Positions 1-6,019 of a stretch of DNA of 18,755 nucleotides are shown in pieces; the first letter of the stretch is position 1, and every line of letters starts with the position of its first letter. Position numbers and translations under genes: made by a program. The notes under the pieces are model-generated. The model had not been told where the DNA came from and searched no databases. It was given only the letters and a program-made list of their open reading frames with translations. This DNA is from DTPS01 sp049591295 (GTDB lineage: Bacteria > Acidobacteriota > UBA4820 > DSQY01): assembly GCA_049591295.1 (NCBI GenBank), contig JBAWEQ010000178.1:1-18755 (forward strand). The letters run 5' to 3'.

Positions 1-60
1 ACCACTGCCGCCCCGCCGCGCCCCGCACCCTTCGTCTTGCGCCTCGCCATCCCCGGACCT

Positions 61-90
61 CCTCACGAGGTCCCAGCATGGCAACTCACC
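61..90. repeat. Imperfect direct repeat, copy 1
   Basis: This 30-bp copy matches 412-441 at 26 of 30 positions, with the shared core AGGTCCCAGCATG. Its left part also forms the right arm of the 55-73 hairpin, an arm that copy 2 does not keep. Its function is unknown. Confidence 0.55.
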
Positions 91-411
91 CTCAATCAAG
101 TCCAGACGGGCCACGGCGAGGATTTACCGACAACGCGGCCTCGCCATCAACCCCCAACCCCTCGATCCTAAGGCAGCCTGGCAGCACTGCGCACAGCCCT
201 CCCGCCGCGTCCAGGGTGCGCCTGGAAGGTTGGCCGCTCCAAAGACCCCCGAGGGTGACCTCGAAAGCCGGGCCTCCCGGAACGCACCATGGCCGTCCCA
301 CCGCTCCACTTCAGGCCCTTCCGCAGCCCGCCCGGCAGACCTTCACGGATCGCCACCGCGCGGACGGAGCCCTGCACCATGCCCGCCACCGCAAAGCCAT
401 GCCCAACCCCC

Positions 412-441
412 CCTCACAAGGTCCCAGCATGCCAACGCACA
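412..441. repeat. Imperfect direct repeat, copy 2
   Basis: This is the second copy of the repeat at 61-90, offset by 351 bp and lying about 30 bp beyond the ketosynthase stop codon. The shared core is AGGTCCCAGCATG. It could be a remnant of a repeat array or of a rearrangement junction. Confidence 0.55.
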
Positions 442-469
442 CGCAGCCAAGCCTAGGCGGGGCGAGGAG

Positions 470-1663
470 TTACGGTGTGCCTAATAGAAGAACAGCATTG
501 TGCCCGCCAAAGGCCAGAGACTCAGAGAGAGCAACATTCCCAACGATTGGCGTCGGGTGGTCCACGGGGCTGGCGGGGAGTTCGCAATCGGGTTCGGCGT
601 ACCCGGCACTGGCAGGGATCCGGCGCTCCTCCAGACAAGCCACTGTAAAAACAGCTTCGATGGCTCCGGCCGCGCCGAGGGTGTGACCCGTGCACCCCTT
701 CGTGGAAAGAAAGGGGACGCTCGGAAGGATCTCCGCAAGAACTTTGGATTCGGTCAAGTCGTTGTCGGCGGTACCCGTGCCGTGCGCATTCACGAAGGCC
801 ACAGCGGCTGGGCTAAGGCCAGCCTGACCAAGCGCTTCGTTGATGGCCCTTTTCAGGCCTCTTCCCTTGGGGTCGGGGGCCGTGAGGTGATAGGCATCTC
901 CCGCGGATCCATAGCCCAGCACGTAGGAACGCGCGCCCTTTCCTCTAGCTTCGCGGGATTCCTCCGACTCTAATACAAGCAGCGCGGCCCCCTCCCCTAG
1001 GTTGAGTCCCTTTCTTGCCACATCGAAGGGGCGGCACGGTGCGGCGTCCGTTACCAAAAGAGAGATGAACCCCTCATAGGTCACGCGGCAGAGTTCATCG
1101 GCGCCTCCCGAAAGAACGATATCGCAGAGGCCGGCACGGATCCATGAGGCGCCAATCCCCACGGCATCAGTGCCAGAGGCGCACGCGTTCACTACCGTCT
1201 GGCAGGGACCCATCACTTCAAATTCTCTCGCAAGGACCGATGCGGGATTGCTTGCCAGAAACCGCTCAATGGGGGCCATGTTCGGGTGCTGCCCGTCCCT
1301 GTATTCTTTATAAAAGTCCTCGTTGTTCATGGCGCTGCCCACGGTCGTCCCGATGCAAACACCCACACGCCTGCTCCCCAGGGCATTCCGGTCCAGACCA
1401 GCATCCTCCAAGGCTGCCAGGGTTGCGGCCAGCGCCAGCCTGGAGGTACGCAGTACACCGGATTTTCCGGGCATCCGCGGGTTTGGAAGTTCCCTCGAAA
1501 CCTCGAACACGGGATAGGCAGCTTCGCGCCCAACAAAGAAGGTGCGCGGTGGGGTAGGGTTCCTCTCTCCACGGAAGACGGCCTCCATGCACTTCTGGAC
1601 CGTGTCCCCTGCGGCGCAGAGGCACCCGATACCCGTAATGGCTACGGGCGCGGTACGCTTCAT
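470..1663 (-). CDS. Beta-ketoacyl-ACP synthase (FabF/KAS II-like)
   Basis: A 397-residue condensing enzyme of the thiolase fold, the usual length for FabF-type ketosynthases. It would extend an acyl chain on ACP by decarboxylative Claisen condensation with malonyl-ACP in the cytoplasm. The catalytic triad is visible: Cys161 in VNACASGTDA, His294 in NAHGTGTADND and His327 in TGHTLGAAGA, with the conserved Lys322 just before it. The N-terminus AITGIGCLCAAGD is typical. The ATG start overlaps the ACP stop by 4 bp (ATGA), so the two are translationally coupled. Stand-alone KS-ACP pairs of this kind occur in aryl-polyene-like and other type II fatty-acid/polyketide clusters, but no ketoreductase, dehydratase or acyltransferase is in view. 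Housekeeping fabF is less likely because its usual neighbours are absent. The product is unknown. Confidence 0.9.
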   Translation of the reverse strand: MKRTAPVAITGIGCLCAAGDTVQKCMEAVFRGERNPTPPRTFFVGREAAYPVFEVSRELPNPRMPGKSGVLRTSRLALAATLAALEDAGLDRNALGSRRVGVCIGTTVGSAMNNEDFYKEYRDGQHPNMAPIERFLASNPASVLAREFEVMGPCQTVVNACASGTDAVGIGASWIRAGLCDIVLSGGADELCRVTYEGFISLLVTDAAPCRPFDVARKGLNLGEGAALLVLESEESREARGKGARSYVLGYGSAGDAYHLTAPDPKGRGLKRAINEALGQAGLSPAAVAFVNAHGTGTADNDLTESKVLAEILPSVPFLSTKGCTGHTLGAAGAIEAVFTVACLEERRIPASAGYAEPDCELPASPVDHPTPIVGNVALSESLAFGGHNAVLLLGTP

Positions 1664-1923
1664 TCGATTTTGCTCTTCTCGATATATGCGGCTAGGGCAT
1701 CGATAGACTGAAAGGCGGGACGCGCCTCGTTCATGTTCTTGATCTTGATCCCGAAGTGTTTTTGCACAACAACGACGAGTTCCACGGCATCCAGCGAGTC
1801 GAGCCCCAGCCCCTCGCCGAAGAGGGGGCTATCATCCCCGATGCTTTCGGGCTTCACATCCTGCAGATTTAGCTCCTCGACGATCAATCGCTTCAGCTTC
1901 TCTTTTATCCCCGGGTCGGTCAC
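1660..1923 (-). CDS. Acyl carrier protein
   Basis: An 87-residue acyl carrier protein. The phosphopantetheine attachment site is Ser43 in the motif GLGLDSLDAVEL, and the rest has the expected acidic four-helix character, with a conserved C-terminal FQSIDALAAYIEK helix. The start is GTG at 1921-1923, chosen because AGGAG lies six bases upstream on the minus strand. It would carry the growing acyl or polyene chain for the ketosynthase that it overlaps by 4 bp. The stretch GEGLGLDSLDAVELVVVVQ resembles ACPs of aryl-polyene-type clusters more than housekeeping AcpP (family knowledge, not tested). Upstream DNA is a transposon graveyard, so other genes of the pathway may have been lost. Confidence 0.9.
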   Translation of the reverse strand: MTDPGIKEKLKRLIVEELNLQDVKPESIGDDSPLFGEGLGLDSLDAVELVVVVQKHFGIKIKNMNEARPAFQSIDALAAYIEKSKIE

Positions 1924-2001
1924 TATAATCTCCTAAGGCTCAGGTTGGGTTGCGGAGCCCGTCTGTCGAAGGACCTAAGAGATGGATTTTACGCGCTCTC
2001 T

Positions 2002-2018
2002 CTCCTTGAGGCAAGGAG
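2002..2018. other. Short hairpin upstream of the ACP gene
   Basis: CTCCTTG, loop AGG, CAAGGAG form a perfect 7-bp stem about 80 bp upstream of the ACP start. No T-run follows on either strand. It may be a relic of the DUF2007-like gene's leader or a weak attenuator. The function is not shown. Confidence 0.35.
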
Positions 2019-2065
2019 CTCTGCCGTCGCGGATCCCCGGATGGGACCGAAAGAAACGAGGCTGC

Positions 2066-2150
2066 ATGGCCAACGATCTGGTGACGATTCGGGAATATGC
2101 GAATCCGCCGAGAGCCGATTGGGCGCGCGCCGTGCTGGCCCCCGGGGGAT
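2066..2150 (+). pseudogene. 5' stub of a DUF2007-like small protein
   Basis: From an ATG at 2066, with a weak GAGG upstream, the frame reads MANDLVTIREYANP and then a helix-like ADWARAVLAPGGF. The pattern LVTIREYANP..A.LARAVLE resembles the start of DUF2007 'putative signal transducing' proteins, which are usually 70-140 residues. After about 28 codons the resemblance stops and the DNA becomes IS3-derived. I read this as a gene cut by the IS3 insertion or by a later deletion. The family call rests on a short segment. Confidence 0.4.
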
Positions 2151-2162
2151 TTTGGGTCCCGC

Positions 2163-2394
2163 CCCGGAGGCGTCGATCAACTATCTGTGCGGCAGCACGG
2201 CCTGACCCTGGCCGAGATCAAGGACTGGAAGGACAAGTTTCTGCTGGCCGGGGAGAACCCACTGCGGGCGAGGCCGAAAGACGAAGAGGCCCTGAAGGAC
2301 AAGCAGATCAAGAAGCTCAGGCAGAAGGTTTGCGAGCTCGTTCTGGAAGTGGACGTCATCTGGGAGGCAATGAAGGGCCGCCCCTTGGCCGACA
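2163..2394 (+). pseudogene. IS3-family OrfA remnant
   Basis: The frame reads LSVRQHGLTLAEIKDWKDKF and then a Lys/Glu-rich coiled coil (RPKDEEALKDKQIKKLRQK) and ELVLEVDVIWEAMKGRP. This is the HTH-to-leucine-zipper region of IS3 OrfA, which normally binds the element's ends and dimerises. Residues before the HTH are missing. Similarity passes to the -1 frame near 2390-2395, where IS3 elements normally switch from OrfA to OrfB by programmed frameshifting. No clear A-rich slippery site is seen here. Confidence 0.75.
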
Positions 2395-2714
2395 GGACGT
2401 CGGACGAGTGTTGGCGGCCGTGGAGGGCGCCGCGGAGCGCCGCACGCGCAGGACACCGGACGTCCCTCACTTGGGAACCCGGACCGCCTCTACCCAGGCT
2501 TGCCTTTCTCCCATTAACGAAGAGCTGGCGGGGCGCATCGGCTTCCTCATCCAGTCCTACCCGACCTGCGGTTACCGGCGCCTGTGGGCGCCCCTCCGCA
2601 AACGGAACGGCCTGAAAGTGAACCGCAAAGCCGTCTACCGCATCCTCAAGGTGAAGCGGTGGATGGTCCACCAGCGCACTTGGACGCCACGGCCCAGGTT
2701 CCATGGCAGGCTAA
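2390..2714 (+). pseudogene. IS3-family OrfB, 5' part
   Basis: This holds the N-terminal part of the DDE transposase. A worn N-terminus (VLAAVEGAAERRTRRTPDVP) is followed by the HTH_21 domain, INEELAGRIGFLIQSYPT then CGYRRLWAPLRKRNGLKVNR and KAVYRILKVKRWMVHQRTW. The frame stops making sense where the IS5-family element enters at 2715. Removing that element and one TAA joins the frame to 3611 without a gap, giving PRFHGRLSRPSRSNERWAMD. That matches the expected spacing of an OrfB linker. Confidence 0.8.
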
Positions 2715-2731
2715 GAATATATCCGTAAATA
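2715..2731 (+). repeat. IS5-family left terminal inverted repeat
   Basis: GAATATATCCGTAAATA differs from the right end at two positions. It is preceded by the target duplication TAA. Confidence 0.88.
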
Positions 2732-2750
2732 ACTTGCTTTCATGATGCAT

Positions 2751-2773
2751 CCTCCCCATATTTCTTGGGGAGG
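2751..2773 (+). promoter_or_regulatory. Hairpin burying the transposase ribosome binding site
   Basis: CCTCCCCA (2751-2758) and TGGGGAGG (2766-2773) form a perfect 8-bp stem with a 7-nt loop. The right arm is the Shine-Dalgarno sequence of the transposase, seven bases before the ATG at 2781. A transcript that starts outside the element contains both arms and would mask the site. Fold-back masking of this type is known for IS10, where it limits read-through expression. The role here is inferred from the structure. Confidence 0.6.
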
Positions 2774-2780
2774 CCTGAAG

Positions 2781-3603
2781 ATGGCGAAAGTACGATCCTG
2801 GGAAGTTTCCGATGAGTTCTGGAAACGGGTAGAGCCTCTGATTCCCCCAAGGAGCCGACCAACGGGGATGGTGTTCAGAAGAAAGCCTGGCGGTGGCCGC
2901 AAGCCCATGCACCCGAGGAGGGTCTTCGAGGGCATCGTCTTTGTGTTGCGGACGGGGTGCCAGTGGAAGGCTCTGCCCAAAGAACGATTCGGAAGCTCGA
3001 GTTCGGTGCACGCCTATTTCCGGACTTGGTTGCAGGCAGGGTTCTTTCTGGCCCTCTGGCGCGCGGGTTTGGCGGAATACGACGAGATGGAAGGGATCGC
3101 CTGGAGGTGGCAAAGTATCGACGGGTGCATGATCAAGGCCCCGCTGGCCCAAGAGGCCGTCGGACCCAATCCGACGGACCGGGGGAAAAAATGGAAGCAA
3201 GCGCCACCTGCTCGTCGACGCGCATGGGCTCCCCTTGTCCGCCATCGTAACAGGGGCCAATCGGCATGATGTCACCCAAGTTGAACCGCTTCTGGATTCC
3301 ATCGTCATCCCCTTACCAGACGGACTTCCCTGTTTCCTGTACGCCGACAAAGGCTATGACGGCGACCCCGCTCAGCGAGCGATCCGGGAAAGGGGATACA
3401 CTCCACGAGTCAGCCGCAAGAAGCCTCGGCCAGGGCGCCCCCCAAAGAACCGCCGGTGGGTCGTCGAGGTCACCCATTCCTGGCTCAACCGATTCCGCAA
3501 ACTCCACGTCCGCTATGAAAAGCTCCGCGAAAGCTATGAGGCTCTATTGCACCTTGCCTTCGCCATCATCTGCTGGAGAAAAATCGGATCTATTTACGGA
3601 TAG
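2781..3603 (+). CDS. IS5-family DDE transposase, frame broken at an A6 run
   Basis: The protein starts MAKVRSWEVSDEFWKRVEPL, with an IS5 N-terminal domain (RRVFEGIVFVLRTGCQWKAL). The DDE residues lie in SIDGCMIKAP, FLYADKGYDGD and RRWVVEVTHSWLNRFRKL, so all three acidic positions are present. ATG 2781 is preferred over ATG 2742 because GGGGAGG lies just upstream of it. The frame breaks at 3186-3191 (six A): the first frame runs on to 3269, and the homologous protein continues in the +1 frame (DRGKNGSKRHLLVDAHG) to a TAG at 3601 inside the right terminal repeat. Skipping one A restores the family sequence. This is either a one-base insertion that kills the gene or a frameshift site; some IS5-family members do use two frames. 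Confidence 0.8.
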
Positions 3604-3607
3604 GTTC
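3591..3607 (-). repeat. IS5-family right terminal inverted repeat
   Basis: Read inward on the minus strand it is GAACCTATCCGTAAATA. The transposase stop codon lies inside it, and the target duplication TAA follows at 3608-3610. Confidence 0.88.
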
Positions 3608-4151
3608 TAAGCCGCCCCTCACGCAGCAACGAACGATGGGCCATGGATCTCACCCATATTCCCGTAGGCCAGGACGTCTAGGCCCACCTGGCCGCCGTCA
3701 TCGACTGCCACGACTGGGCCCTCATCGGCCATGAGTTCTCCCTCAGGGGACGCGCCAAGGAGGCCGAGGGGGCTCTCGAAGATGCCTGCACTCCACTTCG
3801 GGACCACGCGCCCCAAGGGCTCCACGCCCGTCCTGCGCAGCTACGACGGCCTCATCTTCCAGTCGCAGGCGCTTCCATGCCGCCTGCCGGGATGACCGGC
3901 TCAACCAGAAATTCATCCCGCCCTGCACGCCCGAGAAGAACGGCATAATCAAACGCTTCTTCCGCAGGCTGAAGGAGGAGTGCACTTGCCTCCACCGCCT
4001 CGAGACCTTCGAGGGGGCAAGGAAGACCATTACCACGTGGATCCGTTTCTACAACGAGGAGGGACCGCACCAGTCCCCAGGCAACCTGGCCCCTCGCGTG
4101 TACCGGGCTCAACAACGCAACCAGGTGGCTCGACTGGAGGGGAGCACTACA
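3608..4151 (+). pseudogene. IS3-family OrfB, 3' part (rve integrase domain)
   Basis: This holds the catalytic core of the IS3 transposase. SNERWAMDLTHIPVGQD carries the first catalytic Asp. An in-frame TAG follows at 3679-3681. Frame changes near 3790 and 3870 lead through RPKGSTPVLRSYDGLIFQS to KNGIIKRFFRRLKEE and ITTWIRFYNEEGPHQSPG. The family normally has SDNG and NGIIERFF. Here the second Asp is Tyr (3842-3844) and the Glu is Lys (3951-3953), so two of the three DDE residues are lost. The gene cannot make an active enzyme. The C-terminal RAQQRNQVARLE is near the usual end of the protein. Confidence 0.8.
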
Positions 4152-4313
4152 GTAGACGGGGTAGGTGAGGCCGTGGGCATGGACGTGGGCCTTGACGGCT
4201 TCCACCTTGTCCCTTCCTGCCGTGTCCACGGCCACCACGTTAAGGCCCTCCTTGGAGAACCTGGCGAAGGCGACCTTGAACATAGGCCTCTCTCGGCGGC
4301 AGTCGGGGCACCA
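4152..4313 (-). pseudogene. Middle fragment of a TlpA/ResA-like thioredoxin gene
   Basis: On the minus strand the frame reads WCPDCRRERPMFKVAFARFS and then EGLNVVAVDTAGRDKVEAVK and HGLTYPVY. It starts with the CxxC redox centre (CPDC) and continues through the first part of a thioredoxin fold. It ends where IS3-derived sequence begins, so the later half, including the cis-Pro loop, is gone and is not found elsewhere in the window. The N-terminal half, up to the residue before this CxxC, lies at 5439-5678 beyond the IS630 element. The two pieces join as FRASWCPDCRRERP when 4311-5438 is removed. Confidence 0.8.
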
Positions 4314-5438
4314 TACCACTTATAATACATCTAAGGTAGAGTATTGATCCAATCGAAATGGGTCATGGATCGGACCAGGTGCGGGTCGTTGCCCAGGTGG
4401 TGGAGACTGCGCTCGAGGATATCCATGACCTCGGTCATGCTGTGGCAGAGGTGGTTCCGGAAGTCGTTCTCCCGGGTGTACTTCCAGATATGCTCCACCG
4501 GATTGAGTTCTGGGCTGTAGGGCGGAAGGAAAATGGGAGTGACCGAGGCGGGGACTACAAGGTCGGACGCCTTGTGCCATCCAGCACCGTCCAAGCAGAT
4601 GGCGCAGTGCTCTCCGGGAAAGCTGTCGGCCACATGGGCCAGGAAGAGGCTCATCAGGGAGGCATCGACCCAAGGAAGGATCAGGGAGACGAACTGCCCG
4701 TCGGAGGGGCTGACGGCTCCGTAGGCGTAGACGTACTCCCGGACGATTTGGGAAGGAACCCGAGGCCGAAGGGGAAGCGGGCCCCAGCACCGTCTGCCAT
4801 CGTTGATCCTGCCATAGCGGGCCTCGTCCTGGAACAGCAACCGGAGCGGAATGTCCGAAGGGAGATCCCGTGCGATTGTCCTCAGGATCTCCGGGAGGTT
4901 TTTTTAAAAGCCTCTCGGGCATCGGCGTTGGCTTTGGGATGGTGTAAGCGCGGCGCCAGCTTCCTCCATTCGTTCCGGTGGAGGAGCTTGTAGACATAGG
5001 CCAGGGAAACCTCTTTCCCCACCCGCCGGCAGATGTCTCGGTGAAGGTGCAGCGCGGTCACCACCTCACCGCGGCTAGCCCGTTCTAGAAACCCGGCCAG
5101 CAGGTCCCGTTCTTCCTCTGGAGACAGGAACCCCCACCGTCTACCGCCGCGCCCCGAACGCTCCAGTCCATCCGGTCCCAGCTTGTTGTACTGTCCGACC
5201 CAGAGCCACACGGCTTGCTTTGAAACCCCGAGGTACCTGGCTACCTCCCCAGCATGAAACGGTCCCGCGTGGGTCAACCAGATGGCCAGCCTCTTCTGGT
5301 ACCCGGCCTTGTCACCGGCCTCCTGAACCCAAGCCAGAAGCTCTTCGGGTGAAAACCATGGCGCCAACTCCGAAGGGTTTCTCATGGCACCCCTCCGCAC
5401 CCAATCTATATTACTCTATCTTTGCCGTCCAGTTGGTA
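4314..5438 (-). mobile_element. IS630-family insertion sequence inside the tlpA-like gene
   Basis: It carries an IS630-type transposase in two frames. The ends are not certain. Near both termini an inverted match of 13 in 17 ends in TAGAGTA (4327-4343 and its counterpart at about 5412-5428). Further out, both ends read TACCA inward (4314 and 5438). With these outer limits the flanks carry a CCA direct repeat, and removing the insert plus one CCA restores the thioredoxin frame exactly. IS630 elements normally duplicate TA. TA dinucleotides also exist at 4314-4315/5437-5438 and at 4337-4338/5417-5418, but these do not restore an open frame. The transposase stop (4331-4333) favours the outer limits. 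Confidence 0.75.
4331..5385 (-). CDS. IS630-family transposase with A7 frameshift site
   Basis: The first frame (from ATG 5385 with GGAGGGG upstream; an alternative GTG lies at 5400) encodes an N-terminal helix-turn-helix (HAGEVARYLGVSKQAVWLWV) and a winged-helix segment, and ends at 4882. The second frame carries the DDE core: Asp in LFQDEARYGR, Asp in CLDGAGWHKASD and Glu in NPVEHIWKY. The frames meet at seven consecutive A on the minus strand (4899-4905). A -1 slip there gives AFKKNLPEILRTIARDLP and leads into LRLLFQDEARYGR without loss. A -1 shift on an A-run is a known way of making IS630-type transposases. All three catalytic acids are present, so this copy may be functional. It ends close to the inner inverted repeat. 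Confidence 0.85.
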
Positions 5439-5678
5439 CCACGAGGCCCGGAAGACAAGCATGGTGGGCTTGCCCTGGAAGGCGCCGGCGAGGGTGGCGG
5501 CCTTGCCGTCGAGCGTTTGGAGGCGGATGTCGGCGGCGTTCGGGCTGACCGAGGGGACCGTCATCTTGGGCGCTTTGTCGGCGGCGGGCTTCTCCGCCCT
5601 GGCGCTGGCGAAGGCCAGACCGGTCAGGCCGGCGGCCAGAAGAAGAACCGTCGCGTAGCGAACGGACTTTCCTTTCAT
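5439..5678 (-). pseudogene. N-terminal fragment of a TlpA/ResA-like exported thioredoxin
   Basis: The ATG at 5678 has AGGAG seven bases upstream. A signal peptide is evident: basic MKGKSVR, a hydrophobic core (ATVLLLAAGLTGLAF) and a cleavage-like ASARA before EKP. A linker and the start of a redoxin domain follow (IRLQTLDGKAATLAGAF, then PTMLVFRASW). The gene is cut just before the expected CxxC, which begins the fragment at 4152-4313. A translated stub continues into the IS630 element for about ten codons and stops at 5406. The intact protein would have been a periplasmic or membrane-associated thiol-disulfide oxidoreductase, for example for cytochrome c maturation or disulfide handling. The breakage makes the host copy non-functional. 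Confidence 0.82.
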
Positions 5679-6019
5679 GGCAGACTCCTTTCTTTCTTAT
5701 TTCCCCTTTGGGCATAACCACGGCGCCCGCCCGTCCATTCAGAGAGGGCGGGGAGGGCTTGGGGCGGCCCTCTGTTATCTCGCACGAAAGGTTCCGAGAC
5801 GGTGTCCTGCGCACGATGCGGTCACGCGGCGGCGGGATGGCTTCGGAGAGGTCCCTTGGAGGGAGTCCTGGTCATGACTTCAATGACGAGGCCACCCGGT
5901 CGCCGTCGGGCGACGGCTCCCATGGGAGCGCGGGAGCGAGTACAATTCGAGGAAGCCGGACGGGATTGCAGCAACCGGCCGCCGTATGCCGTCCGGAGAG
6001 GGCGGCCCATTCAGGAGCC
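5679..6019. other. Divergent intergenic region between tlpA-like and the PLP enzyme
   Basis: About 340 bp with no credible gene. The plus frame open from 5708 runs into the PLP enzyme but lacks a ribosome binding site at its upstream start and has low-complexity, Arg/Gly/Ser-rich content. A hairpin with stem AGAGGGC/GCCCTCT spans 5743-5773, and a back-to-back pair of palindromes lies at 5902-5929. I looked for SAM, SAH and cobalamin riboswitch signatures, which would suit sulfur genes, and saw none. Confidence 0.5.
5902..5929. promoter_or_regulatory. Back-to-back palindromes upstream of the PLP enzyme gene
   Basis: GCCGTCG-GG-CGACGGC (5902-5917) is followed, sharing two bases, by the perfect 14-bp palindrome GCTCCCATGGGAGC (5916-5929). 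They lie about 90 bp before the start at 6020. They could be operators for a dimeric regulator or a leader RNA fold. No regulator is identified. Confidence 0.35.

Larger units (their letters stand above)
1..469. other. Non-coding stretch downstream of the ketosynthase
   Basis: No convincing gene is seen. Several open frames cross the stretch on both strands, but their translations are low-complexity, rich in Pro, Arg, Ser and Gly, without recognisable motifs or good ribosome binding sites. The stretch holds an imperfect direct repeat (61-90 and 412-441) and a hairpin at 55-73 (GGACCTC, 5-nt loop, GAGGTCC) that overlaps the first copy. No T-tract follows the hairpin, so it is not an obvious terminator for the leftward ketosynthase gene. 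The C-rich words 'GCCAT.CCC' recur near 48, 146 and 396, which suggests a degenerate repeat family. Confidence 0.5.
2715..3607 (+). mobile_element. IS5-family insertion sequence (893 bp)
   Basis: The ends are defined by 17-bp terminal inverted repeats, GAATATATCCGTAAATA on the left and GAACCTATCCGTAAATA on the right (15 of 17 identical). They are flanked by the direct repeat TAA (2712-2714 and 3608-3610). A 3-bp TNA target duplication is known for the IS1031 group of the IS5 family. Because the element starts with G and ends with C, the apparent duplication reads CTAAG. The host site GGCTAAGCC is nearly palindromic. The element carries one transposase split over two frames. It is inserted into the IS3-family OrfB pseudogene, which becomes contiguous on its removal. 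Confidence 0.88.
2163..4151 (+). mobile_element. Decayed IS3-family element, split by an IS5-family insertion
   Basis: Both transposase frames of an IS3-family element are recognisable on the plus strand. OrfA remains lie at about 2163-2394 and the OrfB (HTH_21 plus rve integrase) remains at about 2390-2711 and 3611-4140. The left end is lost: the N-terminal part of OrfA and a terminal repeat cannot be found before the DUF2007-like stub. The right end is near 4151, where IS-derived coding sequence gives way to the thioredoxin-like gene on the other strand; it ends in CA, as IS3 elements do. Frameshifts, a stop codon and lost catalytic residues show that the element is dead. An intact IS5-family copy sits inside it. 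Confidence 0.8.

Noticed and set aside
78..686. 202-codon plus frame over the left gap and the ketosynthase end
   Set aside because: It has no ribosome binding site or recognisable motif, and it overlaps the ketosynthase C-terminus antisense.
1..5440. Defence island or complete biosynthetic cluster
   Set aside because: Apart from the ACP-KS pair, all recognisable coding sequence is transposase or gene fragments. No nuclease, helicase, methylase, toxin-antitoxin or further pathway genes are visible.
5708..6019. Upstream extension of the PLP enzyme (over 100 extra residues)
   Set aside because: Family members begin near RRYDSVLGAIGWTPL, and the AGGAG at 6013-6017 supports a start at 6020 or 6023. 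The extension is low-complexity.
5695..6019. Riboswitch (SAM, SAH or cobalamin) before the sulfur gene
   Set aside because: The conserved cores of these classes could not be matched; only simple palindromes are present.
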